From Rhizobium sp. TH2 (lineage in GTDB: Bacteria; Pseudomonadota; Alphaproteobacteria; Rhizobiales; Rhizobiaceae), in NCBI RefSeq assembly GCF_024707525.1, contig NZ_CP062231.1, positions 4,340,001 to 4,404,000 of the forward strand: DNA of 64,000 nucleotides, given 5' to 3'. This document shows positions 1 through 8,009 of this stretch, piece after piece. The position numbers and the translations under genes were made by a program. The notes under the pieces are model-generated. The model worked only from the letters and a program-made list of their open reading frames with translations, had not been told where the DNA came from and did no database searches. The stretch's first letter is position 1, and the number at the start of each line of letters is the position of its first letter.

Positions 1-3000
1 CAGCGTCACCGTGCCGTTGAAGTTGGCCACCGGCGTGATCGTGTAGGTGCCATTGCCGTTGTCGACGACGGTGGCGCCGCCATTGGCCGAGAGGCCGGAG
101 ACCGACAGCGTATCGCCGTCGATGTCGGAGAATCCGGCCAACAAATTCGCGGCGCTGACAACATAGGCGCTGTCCTCTGTGCCGTGGGCGAGGCTTGCCG
201 AGGCCGAGCCGGCCGGGGCGTCGTTGACTGGGGTTACGCTGACTGTCTGCGTTGCGGCCTTCGTTCCACCGTGGCCATCCACGACATTGTAGTTCAGCGT
301 CAGGGTACCGTTGAAGTTGGCAGCAAGCGTGATCGTATAGGTGCCATTGCCGTTGTTGACGACGGTGGCGCCATTGCTGGCGGTGAGATTGCTGACGGAG
401 AGCGTGTCGCCGTCGATGTCAGAGAAGCCGGCCAGCAGGTTGGCGGCGCTGACGATATAGGCGGTGTCTTCGCTGCCATGGGCCGGGCTTGCCGAGGCCG
501 AGCCGGTCGGGTCGTCATTGACCGCATCGAACACCACCGACTGGGTCGCCGGCTTGGTGCCGCCATTGCCGTCGATGACATTGTAGCTCAGCGTCACCGT
601 GCCGTTGAAGTTCGCCACCGGCGTGATCGTATAGGTGCCGTCGCCATTGTCGACGACCGTCGCACCGCCATTGGCCGAGAGGCCGGAGACCGACAGCGTG
701 TCGTCGTCGATGTCGGAGAAACCGGCCAGCAAATTTGCGGCGCTGACGATATAGGCGGTGTCCTCGGTGCCATGGGCGAGGCTCGCCGAGGCCGAGCCGG
801 TCGGTGCGTCATTGACCGCATCGAACACCACCGACTGCGTCGCCGGCTTGGTGCCGCCGTTGCCGTCGATGAGATTGTAGCTCAGCGTCACCGTGCCGTT
901 GAAGTTGGCCACCGGCGTGATCGTATAGGTGCCGTCGCCATTGTCGACGACGGTGGCACCACCATTGGCCGAGAGCCCGGAGACCGACAGCGTATCGCCG
1001 TCGATGTCGCTGAAGCCGGCCAAGAGGTCGGCAGCGCTCACCGTATAGGCGGTGTCCTCCGTGCCATGGGCGAGGCTTGCCGAGGCCGAGCCGGTCGGGG
1101 CATCGTTGACCGCATCGAACACGATCGCTTGCGTCGCCGCCTTGCTGCCGCCATTGCCGTCGATGACGCTGTAGCTCAGCGTCACCGTGCCGTTGGAATT
1201 GGCGGCCGGCGTGATCGTGTAGGTGCCGTCGCCATTGTCGACGACGGTGGCGCCGCCATTGGCCGAGAGCCCGGAGACCGACAGCGTATCGCCGTCGATG
1301 TCGCTGAAGCCGGCCAGCAGATTGGCGGCACTGACGATATAGGCGGTGTCTTCGCTGCCATGGGCCGGGCTTGCCGAGGCCGAGCCGGTCGGGTCGTCAT
1401 TGACCGCATCGAACACCACCGACTGCGTCGCCGGCTTGGTGCCGCCATTGCCGTCGATGAGATTGTAGCTCAGCGTCACCGTGCCGTTGAAGTTCGCCAC
1501 CGGCGTGATCGTATAGGTGCCGTCGCCATTGTCGACGACCGTCGCACCGCCATTGGCCGAGAGGCCGGAGACCGACAGCGTGTCGCCGTCGATGTCGGAG
1601 AAACCGGCCAGCAAATTTGCGGCGCTGACGATATAGGCGGTGTCCTCGGTGCCATGGGCGAGGCTCGCCGAGGCCGAGCCGGTCGGTGCGTCATTGACCG
1701 CATCGAACACCACCGACTGCGTCGCCGGCTTGGTGCCGCCGTTGCCGTCGATGACAGTGTAGCTCAGCGTCACCGTGCCGTTGAAGTTGGCCACCGGCGT
1801 GATCGTATAGGTGCCGTCGCCATTGTCGACGACGGTGGCACCACCATTGGCCGAGAGGCCTGAGACCGACAGCGTATCGCCGTCGATGTCGCTGAAGCCG
1901 GCCAAGAGGTCGGCAGCGCTCACCGTATAGGCGGTGTCCTCCGTGCCATGGGCGAGGCTCGCCGAGGCCGCACCGGTCGGGGCATCGTTGACCGCATCGA
2001 ACACGATCGCTTGCGTCGCCGCCTTGCTGCCGCCATTGCCGTCGATGACGCTGTAGCTCAGCGTCACCGTGCCGTTGGAATTGGCGGCCGGCGTGATCGT
2101 GTAGGTGCCGTCGCCATTGTCGACGACGGTGGCGCCGCCATTGGCCGAGAGCCCGGAGACCGACAGCGTATCGCCGTCGATGTCGCTGAAGCCGGCCAGC
2201 AGATTGGCGGCACTGACGATATAGGCGGTGTCTTCGCTGCCATGGGCCGGGCTTGCCGAGGCCGAGCCGGTCGGGTCGTCATTGACCGCATCGAACACCA
2301 CCGACTGCGTCGCCGGCTTGGTGCCGCCATTGCCGTCGATGAGATTGTAGCTCAGCGTCACCGTGCCGTTGAAGTTCGCCACCGGCGTGATCGTATAGGT
2401 GCCGTCGCCATTGTCGACGACCGTCGCACCGCCATTGGCCGAGAGGCCGGAGACCGACAGCGTGTCGCCGTCGATGTCGGAGAAACCGGCCAGCAAATTT
2501 GCGGCGCTGACGATATAGGCGGTGTCCTCGGTGCCATGGGCGAGGCTCGCCGAGGCCGAGCCGGTCGGTGCGTCATTGACCGCATCGAACACCACCGACT
2601 GCGTCGCCGGCTTGGTGCCGCCGTTGCCGTCGATGACAGTGTAGCTCAGCGTCACCGTGCCGTTGAAGTTGGCCACCGGCGTGATCGTGTAGGTGCCATT
2701 GCCGTTGTCGACGACGGTGGCGCCGCCATTGGCCGAGAGGCCGGAGACCGACAGCGTATCGCCGTCGATGTCGGAGAATCCGGCCAACAAATTCGCGGCG
2801 CTGACAACATAGGCGCTGTCCTCTGTGCCGTGGGCGAGGCTTGCCGAGGCCGAGCCGGCCGGGGCGTCGTTGACTGGGGTTACGCTGACTGTCTGCGTTG
2901 CGGCCTTCGTTCCACCGTGGCCATCCACGACATTGTAGTTCAGCGTCAGGGTACCGTTGAAGTTGGCAGCAAGCGTGATCGTATAGGTGCCATTGCCGTT

Positions 3001-3168
3001 GTTGACGACGGTGGCGCCATTGCTGGCGGTGAGATTGCTGACGGAGAGCGTGTCGCCGTCGATGTCAGAGAAGCCGGCCAGCAGGTTGGCGGCGCTGACG
3101 ATATAGGCGGTGTCTTCCGTACCGTTGGACAAGGACGCAGTCGGCGACCCCGTCGGCGCATTGTTACC
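1..3168 (-). repeat. Tandem 294-bp (98-residue) repeats with nested 882-bp and 2,646-bp periods
   Basis: About 10.8 units of 294 bp lie in frame inside the adhesin gene. Landmarks such as ccgaggccgag recur every 294-295 bp from about 195 to 2850. Units resemble their third neighbour (882 bp away) more than their direct neighbour; for example, the stretches at 1182-1448 and 2064-2330 encode the same peptide. Bases 1-471 reappear at 2647-3117 without any difference that I can see, an offset of exactly nine units. Confidence 0.9.
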
Positions 3169-4491
3169 CGTGCGGTAAGAGCGCTGGTAGACGCCATCCA
3201 GATCCCCATCCTGGCCAGTCGACCACCAGGTGACAAGCCATCCTCCATCTGAAAGAGCCGTAAGCTGCGGATTGTACTGGTTGCCGGTCGTGTACTCGTT
3301 GACACGTGTCTCAACGCCATCGGGCGTTCCATCGGCCTTATAGGCCTGCAGGTAAATGCCGCCATTGCTGCCATCCTGCAGGTAGGACTGCCACGCCACG
3401 ACCCAACCGCCGGTGCTCAGAGCTGCTACCTGCGGCAATTCCTGCGAGTCGGTTATCGAGGAGTTGACCCGGACCTCCCCTCCCTGGGGAGTCCCATCCG
3501 GATTGTATGCTTGCTGATAGACACCATTGCCGCTGCCGTCCTGCGTGTAGGATTGCCAGCTGACGACCCACCCACCGTCGAGCAACGTGGTGACCTGCGC
3601 ATTGTACTGATAATTCCCGGTATTGGTGTTGACCTGTATCTCGCCGCCGTCCTTCGTGCCGTCGGCGTTGAAAACCTGCTGATAGATTCCGTAATTGCTG
3701 CCGTCCTGCAGATCGGATTGCCAGGTGACAACCCACCCGCCATCCGGAAGCAGCGTGAACTGGGGCTGCTCCTGACCGCCGCTGGTGTAGGTATTGACTT
3801 GCGTCTCCACACCTCGAGCCGAGCCATTTGCATTGTAAACCTGCTGATACACGCCGTAGCTGCTGCCGTCCTGGCCGTCAGAACGCCATGCGATGACCCA
3901 GCCACCGTCCGGCAATGCGATGATCTGCTGGAGTTCCTGGCTGTTCGTCACATAGGTATTGACGCGTGTTTCGGTGCCCCGCGTGGTACCATCCGCGTTA
4001 TAGGCCTGCTGGTAGATGCCGTAGCCGCTTCCGTCCTGCAGATTCGATTGCCAGGTCACGACCCAGCCACCATCTTCGAGCGCAACCACGGACGGCGTGT
4101 TCTGATCGCTCGCGGTGTGAGCGCTCACATGCTGCTCGACGCCCTGGGGCGTGCCGTCGGCGTTGAACGCTTGCTGGTACACGCCGTAGCTGCTGCCATC
4201 CTGCCCATCGGAACGCCAGGTTATGATCCAGCCACCGTCGCTCAAGGTTGCAATTTGCGGCAAGGACTGATGACCGACGAGAAAGGTGTTGACGCGGACT
4301 TCCCCACCCTGCGGCGTGCCATCTGGATTGTAGATCTGCTGATAAACACCGCTGCCGCTTACATGGTCCTGAGCGTAGGATCGCCAGGTGACGACCCATC
4401 CACCGTTATCAAGCACAGTGACTTGAGCGCTATCCTGTACATTCGTGGTGTGAGTGTTGACACGATATTCGTTGCTGATAACGAGCCCCAT
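1..4491 (-). CDS. Giant cadherin/VCBS-like repeat protein, 5' part (3' end outside window)
   Basis: The reading frame stays open for 1,497 codons and leaves the window at its left edge, so only the N-terminal part is seen. The ATG at 4491 has GCGGAGG five bases upstream. There is no hydrophobic signal peptide. Residues 1 to about 440 are eight repeats of 52-55 residues with cores such as GGWVVTWQS and QDGSxYGVYQQ, a repeat type common in RTX-like proteins. The rest is about 10.8 copies of a 98-residue domain carrying GTEDTAYIV, LLAGFSDIDGD, NGTYTITP and VNDAPTG, which matches the cadherin/VCBS-like Big_9 (tandem-95) family. Proteins of this build are usually exported by type I secretion through a C-terminal signal, which would lie outside the window. 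Its place beside an exopolysaccharide locus suggests a surface adhesin or biofilm matrix protein; that role is inferred. The near-identity of the repeats could also hide assembly errors. Confidence 0.85.
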   Translation of the reverse strand, partial: MGLVISNEYRVNTHTTNVQDSAQVTVLDNGGWVVTWRSYAQDHVSGSGVYQQIYNPDGTPQGGEVRVNTFLVGHQSLPQIATLSDGGWIITWRSDGQDGSSYGVYQQAFNADGTPQGVEQHVSAHTASDQNTPSVVALEDGGWVVTWQSNLQDGSGYGIYQQAYNADGTTRGTETRVNTYVTNSQELQQIIALPDGGWVIAWRSDGQDGSSYGVYQQVYNANGSARGVETQVNTYTSGGQEQPQFTLLPDGGWVVTWQSDLQDGSNYGIYQQVFNADGTKDGGEIQVNTNTGNYQYNAQVTTLLDGGWVVSWQSYTQDGSGNGVYQQAYNPDGTPQGGEVRVNSSITDSQELPQVAALSTGGWVVAWQSYLQDGSNGGIYLQAYKADGTPDGVETRVNEYTTGNQYNPQLTALSDGGWLVTWWSTGQDGDLDGVYQRSYRTGNNAPTGSPTASLSNGTEDTAYIVSAANLLAGFSDIDGDTLSVSNLTASNGATVVNNGNGTYTITLAANFNGTLTLNYNVVDGHGGTKAATQTVSVTPVNDAPAGSASASLAHGTEDSAYVVSAANLLAGFSDIDGDTLSVSGLSANGGATVVDNGNGTYTITPVANFNGTVTLSYTVIDGNGGTKPATQSVVFDAVNDAPTGSASASLAHGTEDTAYIVSAANLLAGFSDIDGDTLSVSGLSANGGATVVDNGDGTYTITPVANFNGTVTLSYNLIDGNGGTKPATQSVVFDAVNDDPTGSASASPAHGSEDTAYIVSAANLLAGFSDIDGDTLSVSGLSANGGATVVDNGDGTYTITPAANSNGTVTLSYSVIDGNGGSKAATQAIVFDAVNDAPTGAASASLAHGTEDTAYTVSAADLLAGFSDIDGDTLSVSGLSANGGATVVDNGDGTYTITPVANFNGTVTLSYTVIDGNGGTKPATQSVVFDAVNDAPTGSASASLAHGTEDTAYIVSAANLLAGFSDIDGDTLSVSGLSANGGATVVDNGDGTYTITPVANFNGTVTLSYNLIDGNGGTKPATQSVVFDAVNDDPTGSASASPAHGSEDTAYIVSAANLLAGFSDIDGDTLSVSGLSANGGATVVDNGDGTYTITPAANSNGTVTLSYSVIDGNGGSKAATQAIVFDAVNDAPTGSASASLAHGTEDTAYTVSAADLLAGFSDIDGDTLSVSGLSANGGATVVDNGDGTYTITPVANFNGTVTLSYNLIDGNGGTKPATQSVVFDAVNDAPTGSASASLAHGTEDTAYIVSAANLLAGFSDIDDDTLSVSGLSANGGATVVDNGDGTYTITPVANFNGTVTLSYNVIDGNGGTKPATQSVVFDAVNDDPTGSASASPAHGSEDTAYIVSAANLLAGFSDIDGDTLSVSNLTASNGATVVNNGNGTYTITLAANFNGTLTLNYNVVDGHGGTKAATQTVSVTPVNDAPAGSASASLAHGTEDSAYVVSAANLLAGFSDIDGDTLSVSGLSANGGATVVDNGNGTYTITPVANFNGTVTL
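3169..4491 (-). repeat. Eight GGW...QDG repeats of about 160 bp
   Basis: Eight degenerate repeats of 52-55 codons form the N-terminal part of the adhesin. Each holds a DGGW core, then WxS, then QDGS and GVYQQ, and ends near V(N/S)T. They differ clearly at DNA level, unlike the cadherin-like units that follow, so they are older or are not being homogenised. Confidence 0.85.
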
Positions 4492-4750
4492 TGCATCCTC
4501 CGCTAAACTGGTGGAGCGGATTATCAGCGAGTGCAGAAATAGAACAACTTGTCCAATGGGGGAGCATAATTCGGATAAACGTCATCAAAAGAACAAACGA
4601 TCGTATAATCCTTTTGAGTATTCAGGATACCAGAAGTTAGCACTGCCAATTCGTGAAGTTGAATGCGACATCGGCTTCTTTATCTGGGGAAAACGCCAAA
4701 ATAGACGCCTCGAATGACGTTAATACAATGAATTAGACTATGGAAAAATA
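4492..4750. promoter_or_regulatory. AT-rich leader region of the adhesin gene
   Basis: No credible gene is seen in these 259 bases, which are much richer in A and T than the rest of the window. They lie directly upstream of the adhesin start and hold its Shine-Dalgarno site (complement of 4497-4503). A promoter for the adhesin should be here, but I cannot point to clear -35 and -10 boxes. Confidence 0.4.
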
Positions 4751-4999
4751 CTAAATATTCTTGCTTCTATCTCGCTCGAAAAGAGCTGCGTGAAGCCACG
4801 CGGCGACCATCAGACCGATGACGCCGGCAAGTGCGAGTGCCTCGGTGGCAAGCCGGACGCGACGATACGCCGGAGGCCTTTGAGCCTTAACCGCATTTGC
4901 CATCAGATGGTTGTTCAGACGCTGATTGAGCTGGTCGTCCTTACGATCGGCGCCTTCTCGCTGTCCAGTGTCCTTGTTCGAAGAGTGCGGTAACGACAT
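4751..4999 (-). CDS. Small single-span membrane protein, unknown
   Basis: An 82-codon frame starts at the ATG complementary to 4997-4999, with a GGGGG run about eight bases upstream. Residues 1-50 are polar and charged (KDTGQREGADRKDD). Residues about 52-72 (ALALAGVIGLMVAAWLHAA) could form one membrane helix, followed by a short charged tail. I do not recognise a family. It lies between the adhesin and the first glycosyltransferase gene on the same strand. A frame of similar length exists on the other strand, so coding here is uncertain. Confidence 0.4.
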   Translation of the reverse strand: MSLPHSSNKDTGQREGADRKDDQLNQRLNNHLMANAVKAQRPPAYRRVRLATEALALAGVIGLMVAAWLHAALFERDRSKNI

Positions 5000-5181
5000 G
5001 ACTTGACCCCCGGATGTGATGCCTTTTTACAGAATCCGCGCAGGGCCAGCAATTCGGCCAATATGCGTAGAAGCGAAGTGCGGTCAGGGTTGCCAGTTGC
5101 CGGACTTGAATTTTGTCAACTCTCCCATCGTCGGGCCGAAGCTCACCCGCTGGGCGATCCGGTCAAGGTTGCCGATGCCAT

Positions 5182-6357
5182 TCAGTGCACGGGCATCGCC
5201 GGCCTGCCATTTGCATGGCGAGATGACGGCTGCGGGATACCAAAGTCGAGGCGTGTTTCTCTCCTTTGGCTCAACTCGCCTTCGATGATCTCCTCCATCG
5301 CCTGACGGAATCTTTGGGCGCCGAAGGCAGCAGCATGGGAACGGATCTCCGTAGGATCAAAAACGTGCTGGGCGGCTTCAAAACTCTCAACGGCGTCGCA
5401 CAGCGACTGCTCCGACTGTTCCCGGAAAAGGATGCCGGTCTTTCCGTGGACCACTGTCTCGAGTGCGCCGCCGCTCGCATAGGCGATCACAGGGCGGCCG
5501 CTGGCCATCGTCTCCACCGGGACCATGCCGAAGTCTTCCTCTCCTGGAAAGACCAGTGCCTTGCATGTCGCCAGATGCTTTTTGAGCTCTCCGAATGAAA
5601 CCTTGCCGAGAAACTTGATGTTGGGGCCGGCTATTCGTTTCAGCTCTTCGATCTCTTTCTCTTTTCCTCCACCGATGATCACGAGCGGTTTTCCCAGCCG
5701 GTTGAAGACGCGCACGGCGAGATCGATGCGCTTGTAAGGAACGATCTGTCCGGCGCACAGGTAGAAGTCGCCGACATTAGACGATAGCGCGAAATCGTCG
5801 ACGATGACCGGGGGATAGACCACAGTGGCCGTTCGCCGGTAGTATTTTGATATCCGTGCGGCGACATGGCTGGAATTAGCCACGAACCGGTCGACACGAA
5901 GACTTGTGCTTACATCCCAGGAGCGAAGAAGCGGGGCGATGAGAGGCATGACCATCCTCGTCAACCTGCCGGAAGCAGCACGATAACCGTGATAGTGATC
6001 CCAGAGATAGCGCATCGGCGAGTGGCAGTAGCAGACATGCGTAGCGTGCGGTGGCGGAATTATGCCCTTCGCCGGGCCCGACTCACTCGAAATTATGAGA
6101 TCGTAGCCGGAGAGATCGAAGCTCTCTATCGCGAACGGCATCAGCGGCAGATAAGACTGATAGTGCCGCACGGCCCCCGGCAGTTTCTGAAGGAACGACG
6201 TGAATATCCTGTGCCGGTTGATTTTCTCCGACACCTTGCCCTTGTCATGCACCAGCGTGAAAATGTCGGCATCCGGATACATGTCGCACAGCGCCTCGAC
6301 GACCTTTTCGCCGCCGCGCATATCCACGAGCCAATAATGAACGATCGCTACGCGCAT
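5182..6357 (-). CDS. GT4-family glycosyltransferase
   Basis: This 391-residue protein has the build of a GT-B retaining glycosyltransferase of family GT4. It opens with MRVAIVHYWLVDMRGGEKVVE, carries the nucleotide-sugar domain segment CAGQIVPYKRIDLAV near residue 210 and the EX7E-type motif EEDFGMVPVE near 290, followed by SGRPVIAYASGGALE. It should transfer a sugar from a nucleotide sugar to the lipid-linked oligosaccharide at the cytoplasmic face. The start is supported by GGAGGG five bases before ATG. It is transcribed away from the exoF-like gene, and the shared upstream region holds a candidate regulatory motif at 6444-6456. The donor and acceptor sugars cannot be read from the sequence. 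Confidence 0.88.
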   Translation of the reverse strand: MRVAIVHYWLVDMRGGEKVVEALCDMYPDADIFTLVHDKGKVSEKINRHRIFTSFLQKLPGAVRHYQSYLPLMPFAIESFDLSGYDLIISSESGPAKGIIPPPHATHVCYCHSPMRYLWDHYHGYRAASGRLTRMVMPLIAPLLRSWDVSTSLRVDRFVANSSHVAARISKYYRRTATVVYPPVIVDDFALSSNVGDFYLCAGQIVPYKRIDLAVRVFNRLGKPLVIIGGGKEKEIEELKRIAGPNIKFLGKVSFGELKKHLATCKALVFPGEEDFGMVPVETMASGRPVIAYASGGALETVVHGKTGILFREQSEQSLCDAVESFEAAQHVFDPTEIRSHAAAFGAQRFRQAMEEIIEGELSQRRETRLDFGIPQPSSRHANGRPAMPVH

Positions 6358-6663
6358 GGTTTCCCTCCAGGTCTGACCCAGAATTAAATGGCTTTCGCTT
6401 CGTTCGTATAGGGATCAGTTCGACGGATGCATTCCTAAGTCTCTCCCCGCCAGGGTAGGGTCTCTCCCCCCTAATCGGCCATTTCTAAATCATGGATACG
6501 GGTGCTTGGCTTTTAGTTTAGATGGCGCGCCAGAAATCGGTATGCCGTGATTAGAGGGGGTGAATTTACCCGCAAGCGTTTGCGAAGGATGATCATGACG
6601 TTGGTAGTGAGCGCATTCGCTGCATACGCCAGCACAGAGTGAATTTATCCGAGGCTGCCGCAG
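6358..6663. promoter_or_regulatory. Divergent promoter region between GT4 and exoF-like genes
   Basis: A gene-free stretch of 306 bases separates two divergently read polysaccharide genes. It holds a tandem CTCTCCCC pair (about 6440-6475), a semi-palindromic tccccgccagggt at 6444-6456 that recurs elsewhere in the locus, and two copies of gtgaatttaYccg (about 6560 and 6640). No sigma-70 boxes stand out. Confidence 0.4.
6444..6456. promoter_or_regulatory. Candidate regulator motif, site 1
   Basis: The 13-mer tccccgccagggt is a near-palindrome (CCCYG-C-CAGGG) 87 bases before the GT4 start at 6357. Similar sites lie at 20920-20932 and 41681-41693, each 66-97 bases before another minus-strand gene start. 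The binding protein is unknown; the LuxR-type regulator of this locus is one candidate. Confidence 0.3.
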
Positions 6664-7974
6664 ATGATGTCACCAATCGCCGGACCTTCCAGTTTTGCTT
6701 CGCACGCGCTGGCTACTCTGCTTTTGGTCGCCTGCGCACTGATAGCGCCCGTGGCTAATGCCGGAGAAGATGCCGCCGGCAATTATCGCATCAAGCCGCA
6801 GACGAAGCTCAAGATCACCGTCGTCGAGTGGATACGGCCAACCGGCGAATACAAGGAGTGGACGCCTCTCAACGGCGAGTTCGTCGTTACGCCCGAAGGC
6901 AAAATCTCACTTCCGATGGTTGGTGAAATCGCGGTTATCGACAAGGCCGTCAGCGAAGTGGAAGCCGCAATTGGAACGGCACTGCAGCGCCGGACCGGCC
7001 TTGCGGAAGTACCTGTCGCCACGGTCGAAGTGACGCGTTATCCCATGATCTATGTCACCGGAGCCGTGGACCGGTCGGGCGAATACGAGTTTCGTCCAGG
7101 GTTGACCATTTTGCAGGCCGTTGCACTAGCCGGCGGCCGCGAGCGGCGCCAGATTCCGACTGGCGGCTACTCGGAGGCGGACCAGGTCCGGAACCTGGGT
7201 GAACTCAACCGTTATCAACTCTCGCTCAAACAGTTGATCGCTCGACGCGTCCGGCTCGAGGCGGAGGCAACTGGTCTGGATACTTTCAAGACACCCGATG
7301 TACTTTCGGGCTCAGCCTCAGTCGATAAGCAGATATTGAAGAGCGAGCGCGCATTGTTCGTCGCCCGCACCGAAGCCCTCCAACATCATCTCGATTCCCT
7401 GGCAGAGCTCGGCCGGCTGCTGAAGGGCGAAATAGACGTCCTGGAAAAGAAGCGCACGGTTCAGGAAAGACAGGTCAAGATCGCCGAGGACGAACTCAAG
7501 ATGATCTCCGGGCTGGTGAACTCCAAGACCCTCGCCAAGACCAGGGAGTCCACCTCTGAAAGAATAGTCGCCGAACTGCGGAGCAGCCTGCTCGACCTCA
7601 CCGTGTTCTCGATGCGAGCCCAGCAGAAGCTTAGCGAGACCGAGCGTGACACATTGACGTTGAAGGGTCAGTTCAAGATCGAAGCGAGGCGCGACCTCCA
7701 AGCGGTCGAGGCCGATATCAATGATATCAAGATGAAGCGGGACACCCTCCTGCAGGTGCTGCAGATCACCGGGACGTCGTTGGCAAAAGTCGATGACCTC
7801 AAGGCGATCGAAGTGCAGCCCATGGAGTTCTGGATTACCCGGAACGACGGAGGGAGCGAAGCTATCAAGGTATCCGACTCGACCTTTTTGCAGCCAGGCG
7901 ATGTCCTGGACGTTCGCCTGGGGATTTCCGTCGATACCGAACGAACCGCATCGCTCGATGGGACAACCGACTGA
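6664..7974 (+). CDS. exoF: Polysaccharide export protein, ExoF-like
   Basis: The 436-residue protein starts with a signal-like segment (residues about 15-34). Either cleavage after ANA or lipidation at LVAC (Cys24) is possible. A polysaccharide-export (PES/Wza-type) domain follows (NYRIKPQTKLKITVVEW, then LPMVGEIAV) and an SLBB-like segment (IYVTGAVDRSGEYEFRPG, about 130-150). The region from 175 to 370 is rich in Glu, Lys and Leu and is probably coiled-coil. This matches ExoF of succinoglycan systems, which acts with ExoP in polymer export across the periplasm and outer membrane. The ExoP-like gene follows 35 bases downstream, which points to one operon. The gene symbol is by family resemblance; the polymer itself is not known to be succinoglycan. 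Confidence 0.85.
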   Translation: MMSPIAGPSSFASHALATLLLVACALIAPVANAGEDAAGNYRIKPQTKLKITVVEWIRPTGEYKEWTPLNGEFVVTPEGKISLPMVGEIAVIDKAVSEVEAAIGTALQRRTGLAEVPVATVEVTRYPMIYVTGAVDRSGEYEFRPGLTILQAVALAGGRERRQIPTGGYSEADQVRNLGELNRYQLSLKQLIARRVRLEAEATGLDTFKTPDVLSGSASVDKQILKSERALFVARTEALQHHLDSLAELGRLLKGEIDVLEKKRTVQERQVKIAEDELKMISGLVNSKTLAKTRESTSERIVAELRSSLLDLTVFSMRAQQKLSETERDTLTLKGQFKIEARRDLQAVEADINDIKMKRDTLLQVLQITGTSLAKVDDLKAIEVQPMEFWITRNDGGSEAIKVSDSTFLQPGDVLDVRLGISVDTERTASLDGTTD

Positions 7975-8009
7975 CAGGCCAAGCCACATTCGCGATTGGA
8001 TGAAATACA

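Noticed and set aside
1..3168. Regular repeats that could suggest a CRISPR array
   Set aside because: The unit is 294 bp, in frame, coding, and has no unique spacers.
184..3252. Long plus-strand frames (559 and 434 codons) in the repeat region
   Set aside because: They repeat with the same 294-bp period and mirror the minus-strand adhesin, which has a good start, known domains and stays open across the region.
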